Below, piece after piece: positions 1 through 6,953 of a stretch of 8,913 nt of DNA. Every line of letters begins with the position of its first letter. Position 1 is the first letter of the stretch. The translations under genes were made by a program, and so were the position numbers. The DNA comes from JACJXF01 sp964349045 (lineage in GTDB: Bacteria; Bacteroidota; Bacteroidia; Bacteroidales; GCA-2748055). The stretch lies in assembly GCA_964349045.1 (NCBI GenBank), contig CAYGFI010000183.1:1-8913 (forward strand). Reading direction: 5' to 3'. The notes beneath the pieces are model-generated. The model ran no database searches, had not been told where the DNA came from, and saw only the letters and a program-made list of their open reading frames with translations.

Positions 1-361
1 TAACATTTTCGGTCCCCGCCTGAAAAGCTGATAGCGCGTCCATTTGCCCTTCTACTAAAATAGCGTAGCCTAATTTTTTAATAGCGGTTTTAGCTTTGTC
101 TAAATTAAAAATAACTAATGACTTATTGTAAATCAAAGTTTGCGGCGTGTTAATATATTTACCGCCCTTTTCATCTTCTTTTAAAGCTCTGGCAGAAAAA
201 CCAATTGGACTGCCGTGCCAATCGTTGATGGGAAACATCAACCGCGCTCGAAAGCGATCATAAAACCCCTGACCGCGATCTTTTTTTACTGCCAAACCGG
301 CTAAGAAAATTTCTTCTTCACTGTATTTTTTACTTTTCAAATATGTATTATCTTTGTTCCA
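1..361 (-). CDS. dnaG: DnaG-type DNA primase, internal fragment
   Basis: Reading the minus strand from 361 towards 1 in one open frame gives a clear piece of bacterial primase, the enzyme that makes RNA primers at the replication fork. Visible blocks are YSEEEIFLAGLAVKKD, then FYDRFRARLMFPI, the IGFSAR strand, KYINTPQTLIYNKS and the TOPRIM start LVEGQMDALSAFQAG with its metal-binding Glu. The N-terminal zinc-ribbon region and the rest of the TOPRIM and helicase-binding domains are absent. The gene runs off the window at base 1. On the other side homology stops near a Trp codon at 359-361, where the family expects APDSW-like residues and instead FIFYF is read. No stop or credible start marks that edge; the frame simply continues antisense into the ATPase gene. 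Bacteroidota DnaG usually has an AFGGR block where this has GFSAR, so the source may be another lineage (inference from memory). It may be a remnant, a rearrangement joint or an assembly chimera. Confidence 0.85.
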
Positions 362-380
362 GAAATAAAATATAAAAGAA

Positions 381-1610
381 ATGAATCTTTTTGAAAGACA
401 TTTGTACCAACAGCTTATTACACAAATCGATGATCGTGAATTTATTATCATTTCTGGTGCAAGACAAACCGGGAAATCAACTATATTGAAACAAATTGCA
501 AACTTTCTGGCTGGGAGGGAAAATAAATACTTTGAAATCAGTCTTGAAGATTTTCATGTTCTTGCAAAATTAAATGATCATCCAGAAAATTTATTTTCAT
601 ATGTACCAAAACCACAAAACACAGAAAAAATTTATGTTTTGCTTGATGAAATCCAATATCTGCAAAACCCCACAAATTTTCTGAAGTTTATTTATGATAA
701 ATTTTCCAGTAATCTCAAAATAATTGCAACTGGTAGCAGCGCTTTTTATATCGATACCAAATTTAAAGACTCATTGGCAGGCAGAAAACAACTTTTTGAA
801 CTTTCAACCCTGAGTTTCACTGAATTTTTATTGTTTAAAACAGCTAACAATTTATTAAATGAGGAACTACAGGAAATAAGGAGAAATAATAGGTATTTAT
901 CTTCTAAAAGGATTGAAATAGCGAATTATTTTGACGAATATCTGACATATGGTGGTTTTCCGGCAGTGGTTCTGGCAGAAAAAAACGAAAAAAAGTTAAG
1001 CTTGTTAAAAGAACTTTTAAATTCATACATAAAACGAGATATTGCAGAAGCAAATATTCAGAATCAGGAAAAATTTTACAATCTGCTTTTAATCCTGGCA
1101 GAACAAACCGGAAATTTATTGAATGTCAATGAAATCTCTCAAACGTTGGGCTTATCCACAACTTCAGTAAACAATTATCTTTATGTATTGCAAAAATGTT
1201 TTCATATCAGTCTGTTAAGGCCTTATTACAGGAACATGCGAAAGGAATTAACTAAAATGCCAAAAATATATTTCAATGATTTGGGTTTAAGAAATGTATT
1301 ATTGAATCAGTTTCAGCATATAGAAACCCGTTTAGACAAGGGTGCATTACTCGAAAATTACTTGTATTTGCGATTAATTGAAAAATACAGCTCTGATAAT
1401 TTAAGATACTGGCGGACCATTAATGGCAATGAAGTTGATTTTGTTGTTTTGAATGGTTTGGAATCCGGATTTGCTATTGAATGTAAATTTCAAAACCAAA
1501 ATTATAAACCTAAGTTTTATAATGTTTTTACAGAAGCCTACCCGCAAATTCCAATACAATTCCGTACCTACAAAGCTGAAAATAATGGGTCCTGGGTCTT
1601 ATCAGTATAA
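381..1610 (+). CDS. AAA-type ATPase with C-terminal DUF4143 domain
   Basis: This 409-residue protein has the usual length and order of the widespread AAA_14/DUF4143 family. The Walker A motif GARQTGKST is at residues 26-34, Walker B YVLLDE at 85-90, a sensor-1-like IIATGSS at 114-120 and the conserved LAGR at 132-135. A winged-helix-like segment (about 246-280, NVNEISQTLGLSTTSVNNYL) follows. The C-terminal DUF4143 part has a PD-(D/E)xK-like pattern: Glu324 or Glu325, EVDF at 351-354 and ECK at 367-369. The family's cellular role is poorly established; it is often found near mobile elements and toxin-like genes, so a nuclease or DNA-linked function is only an inference. The first ATG was chosen because Walker A lies the normal ~25 residues downstream and an AT-rich leader without a Shine-Dalgarno sequence precedes it. 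Only 19 bases separate this start from the DnaG fragment. It converges with the IS transposase, leaving 45 bases between the two stops. No damage is visible. Confidence 0.92.
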   Translation: MNLFERHLYQQLITQIDDREFIIISGARQTGKSTILKQIANFLAGRENKYFEISLEDFHVLAKLNDHPENLFSYVPKPQNTEKIYVLLDEIQYLQNPTNFLKFIYDKFSSNLKIIATGSSAFYIDTKFKDSLAGRKQLFELSTLSFTEFLLFKTANNLLNEELQEIRRNNRYLSSKRIEIANYFDEYLTYGGFPAVVLAEKNEKKLSLLKELLNSYIKRDIAEANIQNQEKFYNLLLILAEQTGNLLNVNEISQTLGLSTTSVNNYLYVLQKCFHISLLRPYYRNMRKELTKMPKIYFNDLGLRNVLLNQFQHIETRLDKGALLENYLYLRLIEKYSSDNLRYWRTINGNEVDFVVLNGLESGFAIECKFQNQNYKPKFYNVFTEAYPQIPIQFRTYKAENNGSWVLSV

Positions 1611-1614
1611 AAAA

Positions 1615-1640
1615 ACTCTCCATCAAAAATGATGAGGAGT
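1615..1640. terminator. Hairpin after the ATPase gene, probable terminator
   Basis: ACTCTCCATCA pairs with TGATGAGGAGT around an AAAA loop, an 11-position stem with one C-A mismatch and one T-G wobble. It starts 5 bases after the ATPase stop. An A-run at 1608-1615 would be a U-tract for leftward transcription. On the plus strand the hairpin is followed directly by the insertion-sequence end rather than by a T-run, so the IS may have cut a bidirectional terminator at its 3' edge. That last point is inference. Confidence 0.55.
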
Positions 1641-1652
1641 CCTGACTTGTCC
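1640..1652 (+). repeat. Left terminal inverted repeat of the IS
   Basis: TCCTGACTTGTCC, the exact reverse complement of 3233-3245. It lies just beyond the transposase stop codon and marks the left edge of the element. Inward of this point the two ends diverge. Confidence 0.85.
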
Positions 1653-1655
1653 ACT

Positions 1656-3146
1656 TTAGTGCGGCATTTTCAGAGATTTGATGTATTCTAATGTCTTCTC
1701 ATTGTGTTTTGATCTTATTCTTGTCTCTTTGTTTGTTATTTTATTAAGCATCCGGACATCTGTAACCTTTTTGCACTCCGTTATAAACTTTCTAACAGAG
1801 TCTCCTGTAGCCAATTCAATGTGCTTTGACACCACCAGTGCCATAAAACAGATTAAGATATGAAGATTTATAGGATCTTCCTTGAAGTGAAAGATGGGTC
1901 TTGTTTGTAAATCGTACTTCGATATTCTGAAGGCATGCTTCACTCTGTATAGTTCGTGATAACGTTCGATGATTGTCCGGTTACTTGTGAGATTCTCTTC
2001 CAGGTTGGTATAATAGCCCTTGATTCCCAGCAGTTTTTTTGATTTCTCAATTAAGGCCTGATTAAGCACTACCTTCTCCCCAGTAGTTTTGATAAACTTT
2101 ACCTTTTTACTTTTTGAGGGAGTTTCGATAATGGCCCGAGCCTTCTCAATTTGTTTTTCCATCTCATACTTGTCTTTTCGGTAACGAATCGAAGAGTAAG
2201 CACAAATCAAATACCCATTATCTGTTTTTATCCTGATGCTTTCCCCGTCCTCCCTGGTAATGCAGCCATTGATTTGTTCAATCAAATCATTGGATAGGTT
2301 GCCCAGCCTTGCTCCAACAATGTAGTTAATATTATTTGACAAAAGCTCCTGTATGTTAGTAGCGCTTATCATTGCTGCATCGGCAACCACAGTAAACTCT
2401 TGTACTGCGTGTTTCTTGATAAATGCGTTTACCACAGGTATAATTGTATGACCTTCAAAGGTGTTACCGGAAAAGATACTATACGCTATAGGAAAGCCTT
2501 CTCTGGTAACCATCAGGGCGACCAAAATCTGCGGCTGCTGTGATTTGTTGTCCTTGGAAAAGCCGTTTCTTCGTAGCTCGTCTTCCTCAAATGTTTCAAA
2601 ATATAAAGAGGTCACATCGTAAAACAGCAGGTCAAAATTGAAGGCATAGTTGCTCTTGGCAAAATCCACAACAATACTCTCAATTTCTTCCTTCAGAAGA
2701 AGCCATTGCGGAGTAGATTGGTAATAGCTCTGCCTTCTATGCTTAATCCCAAAATAACTCTCTAAAAGCTCAATAGAACGTAGTTTTGAGGTAGGCTCTA
2801 CAATCCTAATGGTTACTAGATCAAGCAGCAATTGTTTCCCTATCCTATCCAGACCTACTTGAGAAATCAAACCAGAGATTACCTCATAGAGAAAAGTAGA
2901 ATACACACCCAAAAACTCGGTCTTGTCCAGATACAGGAGATTATCAAGCTTAGCATCTTCAAACAAAGGCATTTCTGGATCAAAGTTTTTAATAACATCC
3001 TTGGCAACCAATTTCAGCGTCTCCAATTCATTAATACTACTCCCAGAACCGATATGCTTAAATATAAAACGCTTGCGATTCTAGTAGTAAATTACTTGAA
3101 CTGCATTAGCCCCAGATGCTGTATTAACGACCCTAATATGTAGCAT
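1656..3146 (-). pseudogene. IS1634-family DDE transposase, nonsense and active-site mutation
   Basis: The intact form would be 496 codons, from ATG at 3146-3144 to TAA at 1658-1656. The first 21 codons read MLHIRVVNTASGANAVQVIYY, then TAG, then NRKRFIFKHIGSG and the rest of the protein in the same frame. Both sides match the usual IS1634 N-terminus, where a short beta-rich start leads into a KxIGS motif, so the TAG is an internal nonsense codon. A TTG at 3026-3024 could open a 456-codon frame but would leave out KHIGSG. In full-length numbering the DDE residues are Asp177 (YDVTS) and Asp256 (VADAAM). The third position, in the Y-(2)-x-(3)-E-(6)-K signature, reads Tyr396, Leu399, Lys403, Lys410, so the expected Glu is Lys (AAG at 1940-1938). 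The rest of the sequence has no frameshift, which suggests recent inactivation. Upstream, a TAA lies four codons before the ATG. Confidence 0.87.
3081..3083 (-). other. In-frame TAG inside the transposase gene
   Basis: The codon sits between IYY and NRKR in the N-terminal domain. A single C-to-T change from CAG, A-to-T from AAG or G-to-T from GAG would create it. Translation from the natural ATG would stop after 21 residues unless the stop is read through. Confidence 0.85.
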
Positions 3147-3232
3147 AAATTTGCCTTAGTGCGGTAAATTTAAGATTTTTTCAACGTAACCACCTGATAT
3201 ACAACACTGATATTTTTTTGGCTTAAAAGGGC

Positions 3233-3245
3233 GGACAAGTCAGGA
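3233..3245 (-). repeat. Right terminal inverted repeat of the IS
   Basis: GGACAAGTCAGGA, pairing perfectly with 1640-1652. It lies upstream of the transposase start, so the ~86 bases between it and the ATG at 3146 should hold the transposase promoter. I cannot identify convincing promoter boxes there. Confidence 0.85.
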
Positions 3246-3576
3246 ATTAGATGACAAGAGGTTTGAAATATTTGAATATAATGAATAATATAATGCTTGA
3301 AATTTAAGACAGGATGAGATTTGAAAAAATCATGAGTAGGGAAACAAGAGTGGTTTTTTGCTTTGCTCAAACAAAAAACAGCGATCATGTGTTCGCTAAG
3401 ACCCAGCAAATATTTCCTGGAAATGAAATCGGCATTACATTCCAAAACCTCCAGGTTTGTGAAAGAATAAACCTATGTCACGCCAGTACTCGAATTATCG
3501 ACCTCATTGCTAACTAATACAAAATGTTAAAGCCTCGTTGTTTGTTTTTATTGCTAAATCACAATTCTAATTCTTG
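3246..3576. other. Intergenic stretch without a recognised gene
   Basis: This AT-rich stretch separates the IS from the esterase gene. A plus-strand frame of 67 codons (3314-3517, starting MRFEKIMSRETRVVF) and a minus-strand frame of 91 codons (3445-3170) both exist. The minus frame runs through the IS right end and resembles nothing I know, so it is not a natural gene. The plus frame has no ribosome-binding site at a useful spacing and no recognisable motif; it could be chance or a decayed remnant. Two hairpins, listed separately, are the only clear structure. No RNA gene was recognised. Confidence 0.5.
3353..3379. repeat. AT-rich hairpin between IS and esterase gene
   Basis: GTTTTTTG pairs with CAAAAAAC, and inside it TTTG pairs with CAAA around a CT loop, with a single bulged C at 3361. 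This makes a 12-bp interrupted stem. It has no flanking T-run on either strand, so it is not a textbook terminator. Its role is unknown. Confidence 0.5.
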
Positions 3577-3585
3577 TTATTTAGC
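3553..3585 (-). terminator. Weak hairpin at the 3' end of the esterase gene
   Basis: GCTAAAT (3553-3559) pairs with ATTTAGC (3579-3585), and ACAA pairs with TTGT further in, with one mismatch and a 9-base loop. On the minus strand it includes the stop codon of the esterase and would end the three-gene transcript. It is AT-rich and is followed by A-rich sequence, not a U-tract, so a terminator role is only possible. Confidence 0.3.
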
Positions 3586-5031
3586 TTGGGTAGCATCATT
3601 CCAATTGTCTGTTCTAAAAGATGATGCTGGTAAAAGATTTATATCATAGAGGGTGCCAACTACCCAATTACGCCAGGCATATCTTACTGCCACAGGATCA
3701 GGCACATTATCACTTAATACAAATACATCCTTATCATTCACGATTTTTGCATTTCCATGATAAAATACCTTATCTTTTCCTGCAATCTCAAATCCCTCCA
3801 GCTCATTAAATGAATAAAGGCCTGTGTCTGCATTCTTAAATTCCAGAACGATTCCATCATCCTTTATCACCAGAGAGTCAAATATTGGAGCAGCGCAATC
3901 TATAGTTTTATATCCATATGTTTGGTTAAGCGCATTGAATAATAATCTGTCAGCAACTTCTTTCTTTTTAGGAGGATGAATGCAATTAGCATCTCCAACA
4001 TCTATGGTAATAGCAATACCTGAATTTGGAATCAAATCCAAACATTGTAATTGAGCCTCGCGGATAAAGGCTGAATTATTAACTGTTTGAAATTCATTGT
4101 TATCGCGATAATATACAAAAGGGGCAATTTGCACATAATAAAACGGAAAATCGCCAATTCCCCAGCGAATTCTATAATCTTTAACCATTTCAGGAAAAAG
4201 TTTTTTATAATTATCAGGCTCTAAACGATTGGTTTCGCCCTGATACCAGATTACTCCTTTTATGGCATAGGAAATTAATGGATTAATCATCGCATTAAAT
4301 AATGCTGTAGGAATTTGATTAGTATTTTTTGTAATATCTACTTCATCAAGATTGACTTTTTGATATGAGTTTAGCACATCTTTGCTCATCCAGGCCTGAA
4401 CTGAACTGGCCCCCCACGAGGTAAATATTAAACCTACAGGAACATCTAAGATTTTTTGTAACTGTTCCCCAAAGAAATAGGCAACAGCACTAAAATTTGA
4501 AACACTTTCAGGGTTTGCCGGTTGCCATGAAATATACTTCTCAATATCCTGTAAAGGTGTTTTTGAACCCACTTTATGAACAGTAAATAATCGTAAATTT
4601 GGATTATTCGAATTAGCAATTGCTAATAAAGAACCAAATACTGGCTGACCATCATAACCTTTTATCGGTTGTTCCATATTTGATTGACCTGCACAAATCC
4701 AGACTTCTCCAAATAGCACGTTGTCTAATGTGATATCCGATGTTTTACTTCTTATTTTAATAATTTGAGGGTCTTTACTATTGGTTGTTTTCACTTTAAT
4801 GCGCCAAGTACCATTATTATCTGTTGTAATTTTTAATGTTTTCTTCAACCAGGAGGTTTTAACAGTAATTTTTTCATTGACATCAGCCCAACCCCAAATT
4901 TCAACAGTAGTATTGCGTTGCAACACCATATTCGACGAAACAATAGCTGGAAGTTTAATTTCCGCCTTAACTAATTGTAAAAAAAGGAGATTAAATATTA
5001 TGGTTATTGCGATTACACTTACTTTTCTCAT
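3577..5031 (-). CDS. Sialate O-acetylesterase-family carbohydrate esterase (SGNH)
   Basis: A 484-residue secreted enzyme that should remove O-acetyl groups from sialic acids or plant-polysaccharide sugars; sequence alone does not decide the substrate. Residues 1-23 form a signal peptide (basic start, hydrophobic core, VKA before EIKLP). Residues 24-105 are a beta-sandwich with the family block IVSSNMVLQRN. The SGNH hydrolase domain follows: the nucleophile Ser117 in CAGQSNME, FTSWGASSVQAW at 203-214 and the WYQGETN block at 262-268. The C-terminal catalytic His352 lies in CIHPPKKKEVADRL. A C-terminal beta-rich segment ends with VRYAWRNW near 449-456. Length is normal and the frame is clean. 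Its ATG overlaps the stop of the upstream propeller gene by ATGA, so the two are probably translationally coupled. It is the last gene of the codirectional set. No T9SS tail is present, so it is likely periplasmic. Confidence 0.92.
   Translation of the reverse strand: MRKVSVIAITIIFNLLFLQLVKAEIKLPAIVSSNMVLQRNTTVEIWGWADVNEKITVKTSWLKKTLKITTDNNGTWRIKVKTTNSKDPQIIKIRSKTSDITLDNVLFGEVWICAGQSNMEQPIKGYDGQPVFGSLLAIANSNNPNLRLFTVHKVGSKTPLQDIEKYISWQPANPESVSNFSAVAYFFGEQLQKILDVPVGLIFTSWGASSVQAWMSKDVLNSYQKVNLDEVDITKNTNQIPTALFNAMINPLISYAIKGVIWYQGETNRLEPDNYKKLFPEMVKDYRIRWGIGDFPFYYVQIAPFVYYRDNNEFQTVNNSAFIREAQLQCLDLIPNSGIAITIDVGDANCIHPPKKKEVADRLLFNALNQTYGYKTIDCAAPIFDSLVIKDDGIVLEFKNADTGLYSFNELEGFEIAGKDKVFYHGNAKIVNDKDVFVLSDNVPDPVAVRYAWRNWVVGTLYDINLLPASSFRTDNWNDATQAK
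5028..5031 (-). other. ATGA stop/start overlap of two genes
   Basis: The TGA of the propeller gene (5030-5028) overlaps the ATG of the esterase gene (5031-5029). Such overlaps usually mean cotranscription and translational coupling, and here the overlap fixes the esterase start. The preceding bases are A-rich with no Shine-Dalgarno sequence. Confidence 0.85.
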
Positions 5032-6869
5032 TTTTTAAATATTTTGTCACCTTGTACGTATATATTATCTTCAAATATCTGAACAATAAAATACTGATTG
5101 GATGGCAAATCCGAGATATCCAATTCGGAAAACATTCCTTTCAACTTGCCTTTCCTCAATATCTTCCCAGATATGTCAATTAGTTTATATGAGAACAGAT
5201 CTGTTTCATTTTGCAGATGAATAAATAATTTGTTGATAGCTGGATTTGGATAAATGCGAATGGTTTCAGGTTTTACTATGTCTGCAGAAACAAGACTGAG
5301 ATTCACCATAGTATTTTCAAATGTCGCAGTACAAAAATTACTTTCATCATGGGTAGTGTTAAAAAGGCCTGCGAGAAAATTTGTTGATAATTCCAAAGTA
5401 ACCGAAAATACAGAATCCCATGCAATACCATCTTCTGAACAAAGCAACACAATATTGGAATCCTCTTTTTGGATTTTTAACCAGTTTTTGCTCACTCCAA
5501 TGATTTCAGTATTCGTAATTTGACCTGAAGATGTTCGATAAATAATTTCAACCGAATCAGAAAGTGATTTTCGACATATACTGATAAAGGCTGATCCGGG
5601 TTCAACCGATGACCTCAGCATAATACCAGAATAAGCCATGTTATTCACAACTGTTTGAGAGGCTAGCCGGGAATTTATATCTCCATTACCCTTCACATTT
5701 TGATACATATAATAAAATGCATCGCTCTGTTCTGTTAAGTTGGTAGTTGTTCCGGTTATTGTTATGACTCCATTATGTATGCCAGCATTGCCCGGGAAAT
5801 TAAAGGATCCAACTTGTATTGTTTTCCAAGGATTTACAATAGAACCATAGGTATACCTGGTTGTATCAAAGAGAATATCCATTGCTGCCATTTTTCTTCC
5901 TGATGAATTGAATTCAGCATAATATAGCCTGGCTAATCTACCTGCTTTTGTATCTGTCTCACCAATAATTGTTGGATACCATCTGTTATAACCTTCCTTC
6001 GGAATGATCTTCAACGGGGAATCCCATTGTACACCATCACTACTCAATGTAATATAAATACCACCATCCCAGCCATGATATATCATTACCCATTTCTCGT
6101 AGAATGTATTCCAATGCACAGAAGGATTCCCTCCCCCAACTCCCGATAAATTTGAAAGTGGAGAGCTCATGCCTCCTAGCCCCTCTTCGTTAAATTCTCC
6201 ATTATAATACTTTTTCCATGTACCGGGTGCCCCTAGTGGGTCATAGGATACAGCCAATCTGATATTATGTTCCTGGTGATAGCAGTTCCAACGCTTATTA
6301 TCCGGGTCCCAAATAACGCTGCAATCGCCTGCACCTCCCCATTTTCTTGTTTCCGGCTTTGGAGTATTACTCGTAACAATTTGTCCTTTATCAGCCCATG
6401 TATATCCATTGTCATAGGAATATGCAAGACAAATTGATTTCCATGCGGTAAAATCTCCATCTCTTGGGTACCAATGTGATTCTCCATGATAAAAGCCAAT
6501 TAATGTGTCGGCGTTATACCTAAATACCGACATTAACCACGAACCTCCATCGTTATAACCATTTGAAGGACCTGAATTTTCCACCCTACCACCAAAAACA
6601 GGATTAACAGGATCCAATGTTTTCTGATTCTCCGGGAATTGTGAATTGCCTGTCGTTCTTGAATTTCTGAATTCCGACCAATACATCATGTACTGCCCAA
6701 TCCCATCAGGCAAAACAGAAATATGCCCGTCAGGAATATACCTGTATTCCGGTAAATGATTTATGCTTACATATGTCTTTTTGCCAATATATATGCTCCA
6801 GTCTCCCTGACAAAATATGATGCTTTGTGAAAATAGCAGTATACTCAGTATTAGTAAGGCATTTTTCAT
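5028..6869 (-). CDS. Secreted beta-propeller glycosidase-like protein with T9SS sorting domain
   Basis: A 613-residue three-part protein. A signal peptide covers about residues 1-21 (MKNALLILSILLFSQSIIFC). Residues ~22-345 look like a five-bladed beta-propeller of the GH43/GH117-like type, with repeated blade motifs: DGHISVLPDG at 48-57, FYHGESHWYP at 126-135, AYSYDNGYTW at 149-158, CSVIWDPDNKRW at 183-194, GNPSVHWN at 247-254, MIYHGWDGGIYITLSSDGVQWD at 262-283 and RWYPTIIG at 296-303. I do not recognise a named enzyme family, so activity is unproven. Residues ~347-525 resemble the DUF1349-like concanavalin fold (SFNFPGNAGIHNG, GDINSRLASQ, YSGIMLRSS), which often accompanies glycan-acting enzymes. 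The last ~75 residues are a type A T9SS sorting domain: IRIYPNPAINKLFI, a YKLIDISGKIL block, LDISDLPSNQYFI and a basic end. The product should therefore cross the outer membrane and be attached to the surface or released. It lies 84 bases after the GH97 gene and overlaps the esterase gene. Confidence 0.85.
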   Translation of the reverse strand: MKNALLILSILLFSQSIIFCQGDWSIYIGKKTYVSINHLPEYRYIPDGHISVLPDGIGQYMMYWSEFRNSRTTGNSQFPENQKTLDPVNPVFGGRVENSGPSNGYNDGGSWLMSVFRYNADTLIGFYHGESHWYPRDGDFTAWKSICLAYSYDNGYTWADKGQIVTSNTPKPETRKWGGAGDCSVIWDPDNKRWNCYHQEHNIRLAVSYDPLGAPGTWKKYYNGEFNEEGLGGMSSPLSNLSGVGGGNPSVHWNTFYEKWVMIYHGWDGGIYITLSSDGVQWDSPLKIIPKEGYNRWYPTIIGETDTKAGRLARLYYAEFNSSGRKMAAMDILFDTTRYTYGSIVNPWKTIQVGSFNFPGNAGIHNGVITITGTTTNLTEQSDAFYYMYQNVKGNGDINSRLASQTVVNNMAYSGIMLRSSVEPGSAFISICRKSLSDSVEIIYRTSSGQITNTEIIGVSKNWLKIQKEDSNIVLLCSEDGIAWDSVFSVTLELSTNFLAGLFNTTHDESNFCTATFENTMVNLSLVSADIVKPETIRIYPNPAINKLFIHLQNETDLFSYKLIDISGKILRKGKLKGMFSELDISDLPSNQYFIVQIFEDNIYVQGDKIFKK

Positions 6870-6953
6870 GTTATTTTATACATTTTGAACCTATAATGTC
6901 ATTAATTTATGATGCTTTCTCTCAACCGGGGTTGTAAGTGTGAGTTTATATTC

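Larger units (their letters stand above)
1640..3245 (-). mobile_element. IS1634-family insertion sequence (IS4 superfamily), likely inactive
   Basis: A 1606-bp element bounded by 13-bp perfect inverted repeats and carrying a single transposase gene that fills almost all of it. The transposase ends 3 bases inside the left repeat and starts about 100 bases inside the right one. Family assignment rests on the transposase: YDVTSLYF with the first catalytic Asp, VVADAAM with the second, and the VxxAFRxSKxDLxxRP block. I see no clean target-site duplication at the repeat edges. A GATGA pentamer occurs 4 bases outside both repeats (1631-1635 and 3250-3254), which would fit a 5-bp duplication only if the true ends lie 4 bases further out. 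Because the transposase carries a nonsense codon and a catalytic substitution, the copy could move only with a transposase supplied in trans. Confidence 0.88.

Noticed and set aside
3024..3026. TTG as the true transposase start
   Set aside because: The same frame upstream encodes the family's normal N-terminus back to an ATG, interrupted only by one TAG.
3081..3083. TAG as a sense codon or programmed recoding
   Set aside because: The other genes end normally with TAA or TGA, no recoding signal is visible, and the transposase is also damaged in its active site, so simple inactivation is the better reading.
3170..3445. 91-codon minus-strand open frame
   Set aside because: It crosses the right end of the IS, has no known motifs and no ribosome-binding site, and looks like chance.
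3314..3517. 67-codon plus-strand open frame as a small gene
   Set aside because: It has a stop shortly upstream, no spaced ribosome-binding site and no recognisable motif. It is kept only as part of the intergenic description.
3976..3993. Cys in the CIHP motif of the esterase as loss of a catalytic residue
   Set aside because: Ser117 and His352 are present, and the position two before the His varies within the family (Asp, Ser, Cys as far as I recall), so it is not evidence of inactivity.
6233..6499. 88-codon minus-strand frame inside the propeller gene
   Set aside because: It is an alternative-frame shadow of a well-supported gene with no independent evidence.
6923..6934. Small CAAC/GTTG hairpin between the GH97 and propeller genes
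   Set aside because: The stem is 4-5 bp with no T-run, too short to support a terminator or operator call.
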